Positions 1 to 6,932 are shown, numbered from the stretch's first letter. The stretch is 10,607 nt of DNA from Hyphomicrobiales bacterium (GCA_025362535.1 JANYGE010000138.1:1-10607), one strand, 5' to 3'. Made by a program: numbers and translations. The notes: generated by a model from the sequence alone, not told the origin.

Positions 1-1
1 G

Positions 2-409
2 GATGTTTGCGTGCATGGAGATTTAGTGCGCCTCAAGCAGGTTGTGCAAAACCTTCTGATCAACGCCATTAAGTTTTCCCCCGCAGGTTCTATCGTGAAT
101 ATTGATATGCACTGTGGGCAGACACACGAGTTTGTTCTTTCGATCCGCGATGCTGGCATTGGTATCAGTGATGAAGATGCAGAGCGGGCCTTTGATAGTT
201 TCGTGCAATTGGAAGAGGGCAGCACGCGTAGGTTTGCTGGCATGGGGCTCGGGCTTTCAATTGCGCAGCGTATTGCAAGATTGCATGGTGGCGAAATCAC
301 ATTGAGCGGAAAAACCGGAATCGGCACTGAAGCACAGCTAATATTACCAGCCTCACGTCTGCGTTGGTCGCCCCGTAACCCCAAATTAAAAGAGCAAGTT
401 GCAGCTTAA
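2..409 (+). CDS. Sensor histidine kinase, C-terminal ATPase part (5' end outside window)
   Basis: This is the catalytic ATP-binding (HATPase_c) end of a two-component sensor kinase; the frame is open from the left edge, so the sensor and dimerisation/His-phosphorylation domains lie upstream and the GTG at 11 is not a real start. The domain motifs appear in order: the N box (NLLINAIKFSP, read from about position 53), the G1 box DAGIGIS, an F-box-like FDSFVQLE, and the G2 glycine lid GMGLGLSIAQRIARLHGGE. It ends with a short basic tail (RLRWSPRNPKLKEQVAA) and has no receiver domain at its C terminus. The style resembles the PleC/DivJ/PAS-type kinases common in alphaproteobacteria, but the signal it senses cannot be told from this fragment. 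The next gene starts 23 nt downstream with no terminator between, so read-through is likely. Confidence in the family is high; the specific identity is unknown. Confidence 0.93.
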   Translation, partial: DVCVHGDLVRLKQVVQNLLINAIKFSPAGSIVNIDMHCGQTHEFVLSIRDAGIGISDEDAERAFDSFVQLEEGSTRRFAGMGLGLSIAQRIARLHGGEITLSGKTGIGTEAQLILPASRLRWSPRNPKLKEQVAA

Positions 410-432
410 GCAATAACAAGGCTATATGGGTT

Positions 433-1359
433 ATGGCTACTCCTACCAAACCTTTGAGTTTTATAGGCACTGTTCCAGCGCGGCTGCCGAAGGGTGCGCA
501 TGCAGCCTTATTTGGCGCACCACATGGAACGCCTTACCGTGGCATTGATAATCGACCGCACGCCAAATCTGCTGATAGTTTTCGTGCGGCTCTTAAAGAA
601 GATGCGTTGTGGCTTGACCATTGGGATTTTGATCTGGGTGGGCCATTGCTACCGGATACGAAATTCAAAGCGGTTGATTTGGGAAATCTTCCAACGCGCT
701 CGCCTGATGGTCCCGGCAACCGCAAAAAAATTGAAACGATAACAAAATCCATTTTGGCTGCGGGCGCTGTGCCGTTGATGTTTGGTGGCGATGATTCAGT
801 CCCGATTCCATTCATCAGCGCCTTTGCAGGCGGTCCACCGATTACTGTTTTGCAAATTGATGCGCATATTGATTGGCGTGAAGAACGCTATCGAGAAAGG
901 CTCGGCTATTCGAGCACGATGCGGCGCGCTTCTGAACAGTCCCATGTTTGGCGCATTGTGCAAGCAGGTGCGCATGGATTAGGTAGCGCGCGGCGGGGCG
1001 AGTTTGAAGATGCGCAGAAGTGGGGTGCCCATATTATTCCGAGCAAAACCATTCATAGTCATGGTATTGCGTCAGTGCTCAACCTTATTGAGCCAGATTC
1101 ACATGTACTGATTTCGCTTGATCTTGATGTGTTGGATGCGGCGGTTATGCCAGCTGTCGCTTATCCATCGCCCGGAGGTTTGAGCTATTTGCAGGTGGTT
1201 GAATTGATCATGGGCGTTGCGGCCAAGGCGCGGATTGCTGGTTTTACCATGGTAGAGTTCGTACCGAAGAAAGATATTAACGGCGTTTCCGCCTATACGG
1301 CGGGACGTATTGCGGCGCTGACATTGGGTATGATTGCACGGCAAACAAAAATCTCATGA
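433..1359 (+). CDS. Arginase/agmatinase-family ureohydrolase, 308 aa
   Basis: A cytosolic Mn-dependent ureohydrolase fold enzyme, expected to release urea from a guanidino compound such as agmatine, guanidinobutyrate or a related substrate. Visible signatures are GGDD at residues 118-121, DAHID at 143-147 (metal ligands D143, H145, D147), SLDLD at 228-232 (D230, D232), the following PSPGGLSY segment (245-252), and the C-terminal MVEFVP with E275. Length fits the family. Two departures are clear: the usual GGDH has Asp121 where the first metal-ligand His normally sits, and the common DP..APG segment after SxDxD reads DAAVMPAV. From memory, similar GGDDS/MPAV variants form an alphaproteobacterial subgroup usually annotated agmatinase, so substrate is uncertain. 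The ATG at 433 has only a weak AAGG (418-421) upstream. Its stop overlaps the start of the ChrA gene (ATGA), suggesting coupled translation. Agmatinase (speB) is possible but not proven. Confidence 0.88.
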   Translation: MATPTKPLSFIGTVPARLPKGAHAALFGAPHGTPYRGIDNRPHAKSADSFRAALKEDALWLDHWDFDLGGPLLPDTKFKAVDLGNLPTRSPDGPGNRKKIETITKSILAAGAVPLMFGGDDSVPIPFISAFAGGPPITVLQIDAHIDWREERYRERLGYSSTMRRASEQSHVWRIVQAGAHGLGSARRGEFEDAQKWGAHIIPSKTIHSHGIASVLNLIEPDSHVLISLDLDVLDAAVMPAVAYPSPGGLSYLQVVELIMGVAAKARIAGFTMVEFVPKKDINGVSAYTAGRIAALTLGMIARQTKIS

Positions 1360-2630
1360 CGCCAAGTTTTATCGAAGCGCGCAAGATATGGTGGCGCATT
1401 GGCCTTCTCTCTTTTGGTGGTCCCGCCGGTCAGATTGCCCTCATTCACCGCGAAGTGGTGGAACAGCGCCAATGGATTGAGGAGCGCGAGTTTCTACATG
1501 CCTTAAATTTTTGTATGTTATTGCCAGGCCCTGAAGCCATGCAACTTGCAACTTATATTGGCTGGCGCTTGCATGGGCTGCGCGGTGGCTTGGTGGCCGG
1601 ACTTTTGTTTGTGCTGCCTGGTGCAGCCCTCATGCTTGTACTGTCGGCGCTTTATAGTTTGTATGGAAAAATCCCATTTGTTGAAAATCTATTTTGGGGC
1701 ATCAAGGCAGCGGTGTTGGTGATTGTGCTGCAAGCATTGTTGCGCATTTCCAAGAAGGCACTCAGAACTCGCATTGATTGGATCATCGCCAGCCTGGCTT
1801 TTGTCGCTTTGTTTTTCTTCGCGGTGCCGTTTCCTCTGGTTGTCTTGGTTGCGGGATTGGTCGGGTTTTTCATGCATCAGGAAAAAGCTGGTGAAGTCGT
1901 TGACTTGCCCTTGCCTCCAACTTTTATGCAAAGTGCCAAAACAATTTTCATATGGTTGGTCGTTTGGATGCTGCCACTGTTTTTGATCTATGAATCTTTT
2001 GGCAGCGCTCATGTACTCACGGGACTATCGATTTTCTTTTCGCAACTTTCTGTGGTTACATTTGGTGGGGCCTATGCGGTGCTCTCTTATATGGGCCAAG
2101 ATGTTGTTGAGATGCATCATTGGTTGACTACACCAGAAATGATGGATGGTTTGGGCTTGGCTGAAACCACGCCAGGGCCACTGATTTTGGTTGGGCAGTT
2201 TGTTGGCTTTACGGCCGCCACAAAAGCTCAAGGCTCACTTTGGGCTGGAGTGGTTGGTAGCCTTATTTTCCTCTGGATGACCTTTGTTCCGTGCTTCCTT
2301 TGGATTTTCGCTGGTGCGCCTTATGTTCGGCATTTACAAAATATGCCACGTATATCCAGTGCCTTGGCGGCGATCACGGCGGCCGTTGTGGGCGTCATAC
2401 TCAATCTTTCTCTGTGGTTTGGGTTTCATGTGTTTTTTGGTGAAGTTAACAGGGCCCAAGGTATTGTGCCTGTTTGGTGGCCAAAGGTTGAAACGTTTGA
2501 TTTCGCCAGCTTTGTTCTGAGTATCATTGCAGGGGTTGCATTGCTGCATTTCAAACTGGGCATTCCGAAAACGCTGGCTTTGGCTGCGGCCTTGGGCGTA
2601 ATCTCGAAACTGTTAGCACCTCTGATTTGA
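1356..2630 (+). CDS. chrA: Chromate transporter family (CHR/ChrA), long two-domain form
   Basis: An inner-membrane protein of the CHR superfamily, 424 aa, of the long bidomain type in which two homologous halves are fused. The first half carries FGGPAGQIALIHRE (20-33) and LLPGPEAMQLATYIGWRLHG (55-74). The second repeats the pattern as VTFGGAYAVL (234-243) and TTPGPLILVGQFVGF (271-285). Many hydrophobic segments are evident, with a cytosolic-looking linker at about 172-195. Known members export chromate driven by the membrane gradient, and some behave as general oxyanion transporters; the physiological substrate here is not shown. The ATG at 1356 overlaps the TGA of the ureohydrolase by 4 nt and has no good Shine-Dalgarno of its own, which favours translational coupling. 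No chrB-type regulator or other metal-resistance gene is in the window; instead it is flanked by C-N hydrolases. Family assignment is firm, function in this operon is open. Confidence 0.92.
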   Translation: MTPSFIEARKIWWRIGLLSFGGPAGQIALIHREVVEQRQWIEEREFLHALNFCMLLPGPEAMQLATYIGWRLHGLRGGLVAGLLFVLPGAALMLVLSALYSLYGKIPFVENLFWGIKAAVLVIVLQALLRISKKALRTRIDWIIASLAFVALFFFAVPFPLVVLVAGLVGFFMHQEKAGEVVDLPLPPTFMQSAKTIFIWLVVWMLPLFLIYESFGSAHVLTGLSIFFSQLSVVTFGGAYAVLSYMGQDVVEMHHWLTTPEMMDGLGLAETTPGPLILVGQFVGFTAATKAQGSLWAGVVGSLIFLWMTFVPCFLWIFAGAPYVRHLQNMPRISSALAAITAAVVGVILNLSLWFGFHVFFGEVNRAQGIVPVWWPKVETFDFASFVLSIIAGVALLHFKLGIPKTLALAAALGVISKLLAPLI

Positions 2631-2640
2631 AAGTTCTTGC

Positions 2641-3429
2641 ATGACAAACGCTTTGCCCTTGGTCGGTCTTCCCGCTGATACTTATGAAAACCACGGATTT
2701 ATGTTTCATTCATTGGGCGATAAATATGTGCGGGCCTTGGCGGAGGTCTCGAAAGTTCTGCCCGTGATGATCCCTTCGATGCTTGATGTTTTGAATTTGG
2801 ATTCATTGCTCAACCATTTTGACGGTATTCTGATGACGGGAGCCGTTTCAAATGTGCATCCACCACTTTATGGTGAGGAGCCCTCGGTTGATCATGAACC
2901 TTATGATCATCACCGTGACAACACGACTTTGAAATTGATCAGCGCCGTCATTGATCGCGGTATTCCGCTGTTTTGTATCTGCCGTGGTTTTCAAGAGCTC
3001 AATGTGGCGATGGGTGGAAGTTTGGAAACTGAATTGCAGCGTGGTGAAGGCAGGCTTGATCACCGCGCGCCAAAATCTGATAATACTGATGAGCGTTATG
3101 GTCCGCGCCATTCGGTTAAAGTGACCCGTGGTGGCATGCTGGAGCGTGTGATTGGTAAATCTGAGACGATGGTGAATTCGATTCATCGCCAAGGCATTAA
3201 AATGCTGGGGCCGCATCTGAATGTGGAAGCTGTTGCGCCAGACGGGGTGATTGAAGCAGTTTCGGTGAAGGGTGCGAAAACCTTTGCGTTTGGCACACAA
3301 TGGCACCCTGAATATAAAGCCGCACAGAATGCGGATTCTGTTAAACTGTTCGCGGCCTTTGGCGAAGCGGTGCGGGCGCATGCCCGTTCACGTTATGAAA
3401 CTTTCTTGGGTGCTAAACGCAGCGCTTAA
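2641..3429 (+). CDS. puuD: Gamma-glutamyl-gamma-aminobutyrate hydrolase family (PuuD-like, peptidase C26)
   Basis: A cytosolic class I glutamine-amidotransferase-like hydrolase, 262 aa, the usual size for PuuD. In the putrescine (Puu) pathway PuuD cleaves gamma-glutamyl-GABA to glutamate and GABA. The nucleophile elbow is CICRGFQELNVAMGG (112-126), with Cys114 the likely nucleophile. The catalytic His-Glu pair is in TQWHPEY (219-225: His222, Glu224). MTGAVSNVHPPLY (65-77) and VNSIHRQGI (178-186) are also typical of the family. The ATG lies 10 nt after the ChrA stop; a weak GAAAG (2629-2633) overlaps that stop. It is the last gene of the plus-strand run, and its TAA shares a TTAA with the stop of galU. 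No gamma-glutamylputrescine synthetase or oxidase gene is visible, so a different gamma-glutamyl substrate is possible; the symbol names the family. Confidence 0.88.
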   Translation: MTNALPLVGLPADTYENHGFMFHSLGDKYVRALAEVSKVLPVMIPSMLDVLNLDSLLNHFDGILMTGAVSNVHPPLYGEEPSVDHEPYDHHRDNTTLKLISAVIDRGIPLFCICRGFQELNVAMGGSLETELQRGEGRLDHRAPKSDNTDERYGPRHSVKVTRGGMLERVIGKSETMVNSIHRQGIKMLGPHLNVEAVAPDGVIEAVSVKGAKTFAFGTQWHPEYKAAQNADSVKLFAAFGEAVRAHARSRYETFLGAKRSA

Positions 3430-4403
3430 GATGCGGCTTTAATCCCACCAGGTTTTTGATCGCCTTTAAGATCGCGCAATATGGTGTTGAGTTCGGCACT
3501 GGCATCCCAACTCAAGAATCCATTATGGCTGCTAATTACGTCTTGCAGCACTTGGCGGAAGGCTGCTCCCAGATCTTCGCGTTCCAATGCAAAGGCCACA
3601 TTGGCGGCAAGGAAGCCAAGCTTATCGCCACAGTCATAGGTTTTGCCATGGAATTTCAGGCCGTGGAAATCTTGGCTCTGCATGAGATTGATCATCGCAT
3701 CGGTGATTTGAATTTCACCTCCCGCCCCTGGTTTCTGCTTTTCAATTTCGGCAAAAATTTCTGGCTGCAAAATATAGCGGCCAGAAATGATGAGGTTGGA
3801 AGGCGCATTTTCGCGGGTAGGTTTTTCCACCATGGCGGCAATGCTGAAATGATTGTCTTGCCAGTCACGTGGGGCAACCACACCATAACGGTGCACTTGA
3901 TCCCAAGCGGTTTCCTCAACAGCAATCACATTGCCGCCGCCACGCTGATTGTAAACATCGACCATTTGCGCCAGGCAGCCGGGTTGGGCTTTCATGATCA
4001 TATCCGGCAGAAGTACGGCAAAAGGTTGATTGCCCACCAGATTGCGGGCGCACCAGATGGCGTGGCCCAAGCCCAATGGCTCTTGCTGGCGTGTGAAGCT
4101 GGTTTGCCCTGCGGCTGGTAAATCTTGTTCGAGAATTTCGAGCTGGATAGATTTGCCCCGTTTGCGCAATGTGGATTCGAGTTCATATTGCTTGTCGAAA
4201 TGATCTTCGATCACGCTTTTGTTGCGGCCCGTCACAAAAATCAAATGCTCAATGCCAGCTTCGCGGGCTTCTTCCACCACGATTTGGATCAGTGGTTTAT
4301 CAACCACAGTCAGCATTTCTTTGGGCATGGCCTTGGTGGCGGGCAAAAACCTTGTGCCCAGTCCAGCTACGGGGAAAACGGCCTTCTTGATGGGGTGCAT
4401 CAT
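3426..4403 (-). CDS. galU: UTP-glucose-1-phosphate uridylyltransferase
   Basis: Makes UDP-glucose from UTP and glucose 1-phosphate in the cytosol, the precursor of LPS, exopolysaccharide and cyclic glucans. The nucleotidyltransferase signature GLGTRFLPATKAMPKEM (14-30) is intact, followed by VDKPLIQ (34-40), the GLGHAIWCA segment (111-119), FAVLLPDM (128-135), MVEKP (191-195), GEIQITDA (229-236) and YDCGDKLGF (256-264). Length is 325 aa, with a C-terminal extension of roughly 30 residues (about 290-325) compared with typical bacterial GalU. The start could be either of two adjacent ATG codons (4401-4403 or 4398-4400); the outer one is used here, with AAGAG upstream on the minus strand. It is transcribed divergently from galE across a 112-nt region and converges tail-to-tail with the puuD-like gene with no space for a terminator. 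Confidence 0.96.
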   Translation of the reverse strand: MMHPIKKAVFPVAGLGTRFLPATKAMPKEMLTVVDKPLIQIVVEEAREAGIEHLIFVTGRNKSVIEDHFDKQYELESTLRKRGKSIQLEILEQDLPAAGQTSFTRQQEPLGLGHAIWCARNLVGNQPFAVLLPDMIMKAQPGCLAQMVDVYNQRGGGNVIAVEETAWDQVHRYGVVAPRDWQDNHFSIAAMVEKPTRENAPSNLIISGRYILQPEIFAEIEKQKPGAGGEIQITDAMINLMQSQDFHGLKFHGKTYDCGDKLGFLAANVAFALEREDLGAAFRQVLQDVISSHNGFLSWDASAELNTILRDLKGDQKPGGIKAAS

Positions 4404-4515
4404 TTTAACTAACTCTTAACTTTATGAACAAGCACTTGCGCCGCGCCAGTGCTGCGTAATTCTCTTTAAACTAGAACTTGCGATATTGAAACTTCATTAA
4501 GGATTGGAGAATGCG
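4404..4515. promoter_or_regulatory. Divergent galU-galE intergenic control region
   Basis: The 112 nt between the divergent galU and galE starts must hold both promoters unless one gene is served from elsewhere. I could not pick out convincing -35/-10 pairs; TTGCGC (4436-4441) with TAATTC (4458-4463) at 16-nt spacing is the best plus-strand candidate and is weak. The A+T-rich stretch next to the galU start contains repeated TTAAC motifs (4406-4420). The inverted repeat at 4431-4453 lies near the middle. The galE Shine-Dalgarno GGAGA (4506-4510) lies 5 nt before its ATG. Divergent promoters are inferred from gene layout only. Confidence 0.5.
4431..4453. repeat. Interrupted inverted repeat / possible operator or hairpin
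   Basis: AGCACT at 4431-4436 is matched by AGTGCT at 4448-4453. After one unpaired position on each side (4437/4447) three more base pairs form (4438-4440 with 4444-4446), leaving a 3-nt loop. The result is a 23-nt near-palindrome with 9 of 10 pairs. It could bind a dimeric regulator acting on galU and galE, or fold in the galU leader RNA. It is not followed by a T run on either strand, so a terminator is unlikely. Confidence 0.5.
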
Positions 4516-5505
4516 ATGGCGGTTTTGGTGACGGGTGGGGCTGGTTATATTGGCAGCCATATGGTTTTAGCACTCACGGATGCAGGCCATGAGGTGGTGG
4601 TGCTGGACAATCTGTCAACCGGATTCACTTGGGCGATTGCGCCGCAAGCCAAACTTGTTGAAGGCGATATTGGCGACGAGGCCTTGGTTGGCAAGATGAT
4701 CGCTGACCATAAAATTGATGCCGTGGTACATTTTGCTGGATCGATTGTTGTTCCGGATTCAGTTGCCGATCCGCTGGGCTATTATTTAAACAATACCGTA
4801 AAATCACGCGCCTTGATGGCCGCAGTCGTGAAAGCCGGTGTTCGTAAATTTATTTTCTCCTCGACAGCTGCGGTTTATGGCAACCCTGAAACACAACCCG
4901 TATTTGAAACGGCAAAGCCAGCACCGATTTCGCCTTACGGCACTTCTAAACTGATGACTGAGCTGATGTTGCAAGACTCCCATTTTGCCTATGGTCTCAA
5001 CTTTGTGGCCTTGCGCTATTTCAATGTGGCCGGCGCTGACCCACGCGGTCGCTCTGGTCAATCAACGCCACGCGCCACGCATTTGATCAAAGTTGCCTGC
5101 CAGACAGCTTTGGGGCAACGCCCTTCGATGGATGTTTTCGGCACGGATTATGATACGCCAGATGGCACGTGTTTACGCGACTATATTCATGTGAGTGATT
5201 TGATTTCCGCTCATATGGATGCTTTAGCGCATCTTAATCGCGGTGGAGCCAGTGGCATTTTCAATTGTGGCTATGGCAAAGGCTATTCGGTTCTCGATGT
5301 GATCAAGGCGGTTGAAAAAGCTTTTGGAGGTCCAGTCAATCACAAGTTGGTTCCGCGCCGCGCTGGTGATCCTGCTGCGATTGTTGCAGGGGCGGACCGG
5401 GTTCGCGATATTCTTGGCTGGAAGCCCAAACACGCTGATCTTGATTTCATCGTTGCCTCGGCTCTGGCTTGGGAACGTCATTTGGAGCGGCGAAATGCGG
5501 CCTAG
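4516..5505 (+). CDS. galE: UDP-glucose 4-epimerase
   Basis: A cytosolic NAD-dependent short-chain dehydrogenase/reductase that interconverts UDP-glucose and UDP-galactose, using the product of the neighbouring GalU for surface polysaccharide synthesis. The start chosen is ATG 4516 (329 aa) because GGAGA sits 5 nt before it and the NAD-binding motif GGAGYIG then begins at residue 7, as in other GalE proteins; an in-frame TTG at 4504 lies ahead of that Shine-Dalgarno and is less likely. The active-site segment SSTAAVYG (115-122) has Thr where E. coli GalE has Ser. The YGTSK motif supplies Tyr141 and Lys145. RYFNVAGADPRGRSGQ and the later LRDYIHVSDL stretch are also characteristic. The gene is followed by a strong hairpin-forming repeat rather than by another close gene. 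Confidence 0.96.
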   Translation: MAVLVTGGAGYIGSHMVLALTDAGHEVVVLDNLSTGFTWAIAPQAKLVEGDIGDEALVGKMIADHKIDAVVHFAGSIVVPDSVADPLGYYLNNTVKSRALMAAVVKAGVRKFIFSSTAAVYGNPETQPVFETAKPAPISPYGTSKLMTELMLQDSHFAYGLNFVALRYFNVAGADPRGRSGQSTPRATHLIKVACQTALGQRPSMDVFGTDYDTPDGTCLRDYIHVSDLISAHMDALAHLNRGGASGIFNCGYGKGYSVLDVIKAVEKAFGGPVNHKLVPRRAGDPAAIVAGADRVRDILGWKPKHADLDFIVASALAWERHLERRNAA

Positions 5506-5732
5506 AATTATTTGTGAAGGGCAACCCCCATCATCCGTTATTCCCGCGCAGGCGGGAATCCAACTTTGGTTTCGAAAAGGAAGTTAGATTCCCGCCTGCG
5601 CGGGAATGACGATTAGTGGGAGTTGTTTTAGACGCCCATTTATCAGTCTAAGTTTTAACGTAATTTCAGACTTTCGTCCCGTGCTGTTATGAAGGATTAG
5701 CCGAATCGATTGGCTGATGGCGGGAGAAGACT
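5506..5732. other. galE-mltB intergenic region
   Basis: This 227-nt region holds the inverted repeat doublet (5536-5611) and then about 120 nt upstream of the transglycosylase gene. A weak promoter candidate is TTGTTT (5623-5628) with TCTAAG (5647-5652), 18-nt spacing. A short hairpin, AGCC/GGCT with AATC/GATT inside and one bulged base, lies at 5699-5715. The Shine-Dalgarno GGGAG (5722-5726) sits 6 nt before the ATG at 5733. GANTC sites, the target of the alphaproteobacterial methylase CcrM, occur at 5556, 5587 and 5703. I see no gene here. Confidence 0.5.
5536..5611. repeat. Inverted doublet of an ATTCCC-N8-GGGAAT palindromic repeat (REP/dRS3-like)
   Basis: The 20-bp unit ATTCCCGCGCAGGCGGGAAT at 5540-5559 returns as its exact reverse complement at 5588-5607. 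Similarity extends outward, so each arm is 31 nt (5536-5566 and 5581-5611) with only two differences, one of which (5539/5608) would be a G-U pair in RNA. The loop is 14 nt (5567-5580). Each unit is itself palindromic at its ends. The pattern matches the ATTCCC-N8-GGGAAT repeats known as dRS3 in Neisseria and similar dispersed repeats in many proteobacteria. Placed 30 nt after the galE stop, the stem could block 3'-5' decay or slow transcription; no T run follows directly, so it is not a classical intrinsic terminator. Confidence 0.9.
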
Positions 5733-6923
5733 ATGCTGAAACGAATTGTGCTTGTTGCTCTGTTGGCTCTAACCCCGCAGGCGGCTATGGCTGATGCGAA
5801 GTTTGAATCATTTATACAAACGCTATGGCCCGCCGTGCAGAAGTCGGGTGTGTCGCGCGATCTTTTTAACCGCGCCTTCGCTGGGATAACCGAGCCTGAT
5901 CCTGCTGTTCTGAAACTAGCCAATACTCAGCCAGAATTCACTACGGCGACATCTGACTATTTGATAAAGGCGGTAACGCCTATTCGTATCGAAACCGGCA
6001 AGAGCATGCTGGCTGAGAATGATGCTTTGCTTTCTGCCATTGAGAAGAAATATGGGGTGGACCGCCGAATTCTGCTCGGCATTTGGGGCATGGAATCTAA
6101 TTTTGGCAAGGATGAGGGCTCGATGAGCGTGATGCGTTCTTTGGCCACACTGATTTACTCTGGCACCAAGAAAGATTATGCGCGCGCGCAATTGATTTCT
6201 GCGTTTGCAATTTTGAAAAAAGGTTTTCATTCACCTGAAAATTTTACTGGTTCTTGGGCTGCTGCCATGGGCCACACGCAATTCATTCCATCGTCTTATA
6301 TTTCATATGCAGTTGATTGGACTGGTGACGGCAAGAAAGACATTTGGGGATCAAAGGAAGATGCTCTTGCGTCGACTGCTAATTATCTTGCGAAGGCCGG
6401 ATGGAAATCTGATCGGCCTTGGGGCTGGGAAGTCAAACTGCCAGATGGTTTTGATCGCGGTTTGATTGGCCGCACCCACTGGCGTCCGGTTTCTGACTGG
6501 GTGAAACTTGGAATTATGCCAGCAACCGCAAAATCATTTAATGCGCCACAGGCTTCGGCTTTCGTGGTCATTCCGCAGGGCATTACCGGTCCGGTATTTT
6601 TGGTCACACAAAACTTCATGGCGATTATGGATTATAATCAATCGCACTCTTATGCTTTGGCGGTAGGGCATTTGGGTGACCGTATTCGTGGCGGAGCGCC
6701 CATTCAAGCGGCGTGGCCGGATGCCAGTGTTGATCTCACTGTGCCGCAACGCAAAGAGTTGCAACGGCTTTTGAATGCGCGTGGATTTGGCACGGGCGGT
6801 GCGGATGGTCGGATTGGCGCTGCCACTTACGAAGCGGTTTTAGCTTTCCAAAAGAAGGCTGGCATGAAGCTCGATGGAATTCCATCTGTAAAGGTGCTTG
6901 AGCAAATTCGTAAAGGTGGCTAG
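5733..6923 (+). CDS. mltB: Secreted lytic murein transglycosylase, MltB type, with peptidoglycan-binding domain
   Basis: A periplasmic enzyme cleaving the MurNAc-GlcNAc bond of peptidoglycan with formation of 1,6-anhydroMurNAc. Residues 1-20 are a signal peptide ending AMA before DAKF; there is no lipobox Cys, so it is probably soluble, unlike the E. coli MltB lipoprotein. The SLT_2 domain (about 23-325) includes GIWGMESNFG (116-125) with Glu121 the likely catalytic acid, then AAAMGHTQFIPSSY (176-189), DWTGDGKKDIW (195-205) and ANYLAKAGW (216-224). Residues about 337-393 form a PG_binding_1 domain (QRKELQRLLNARGFGTGGADG..., then AFQKKAGMKLDG). Length, 396 aa, is typical of this class. A clear Shine-Dalgarno GGGAG supports the ATG. 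The DUF459 gene follows after 9 nt, so the two are probably co-transcribed. The symbol denotes the family. Confidence 0.94.
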   Translation: MLKRIVLVALLALTPQAAMADAKFESFIQTLWPAVQKSGVSRDLFNRAFAGITEPDPAVLKLANTQPEFTTATSDYLIKAVTPIRIETGKSMLAENDALLSAIEKKYGVDRRILLGIWGMESNFGKDEGSMSVMRSLATLIYSGTKKDYARAQLISAFAILKKGFHSPENFTGSWAAAMGHTQFIPSSYISYAVDWTGDGKKDIWGSKEDALASTANYLAKAGWKSDRPWGWEVKLPDGFDRGLIGRTHWRPVSDWVKLGIMPATAKSFNAPQASAFVVIPQGITGPVFLVTQNFMAIMDYNQSHSYALAVGHLGDRIRGGAPIQAAWPDASVDLTVPQRKELQRLLNARGFGTGGADGRIGAATYEAVLAFQKKAGMKLDGIPSVKVLEQIRKGG

Positions 6924-6932
6924 CCTTAGAAA

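Noticed and set aside
2848..3381. Minus-strand open frame (177 codons) opposite the puuD-like gene
   Set aside because: Antisense shadow of a gene with a complete catalytic set; no recognisable domain.
3456..4121. Long plus-strand open frame (221 codons) opposite galU
   Set aside because: It lies wholly antisense to a gene with complete GalU motifs, its translation has no recognisable domain, and no Shine-Dalgarno precedes it.
4504..4515. TTG at 4504 as the galE start (four extra residues)
   Set aside because: The Shine-Dalgarno GGAGA at 4506-4510 lies downstream of this TTG and is correctly spaced for ATG 4516; the shorter N terminus also fits GalE homologues.
5312..5587. Small plus-strand frame overlapping the end of galE, with translation ending in SVIPAQAGIQ
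   Set aside because: That peptide is simply the translation of the ATTCCC...GGGAAT repeat, and the upstream part overlaps galE in another frame.
5536..5611. The repeat doublet as a miniature transposable element with target-site duplication
   Set aside because: The flanks (CATC on the left, ATTA on the right) show no matching duplication, and no transposase-type terminal sequence is recognisable; a REP-like doublet fits better.
5588..5630. The same hairpin as a classical intrinsic terminator of galE
   Set aside because: The stem is followed by GACGATTAGTGGG rather than a T run; the nearest TTTT comes about 18 nt later.
5871..5890. A further degenerate repeat copy inside the transglycosylase gene (CGCGCCTTCGCTGGGATAAC)
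   Set aside because: Only one half loosely resembles the repeat, and it encodes a normal part of the protein; chance similarity is sufficient.
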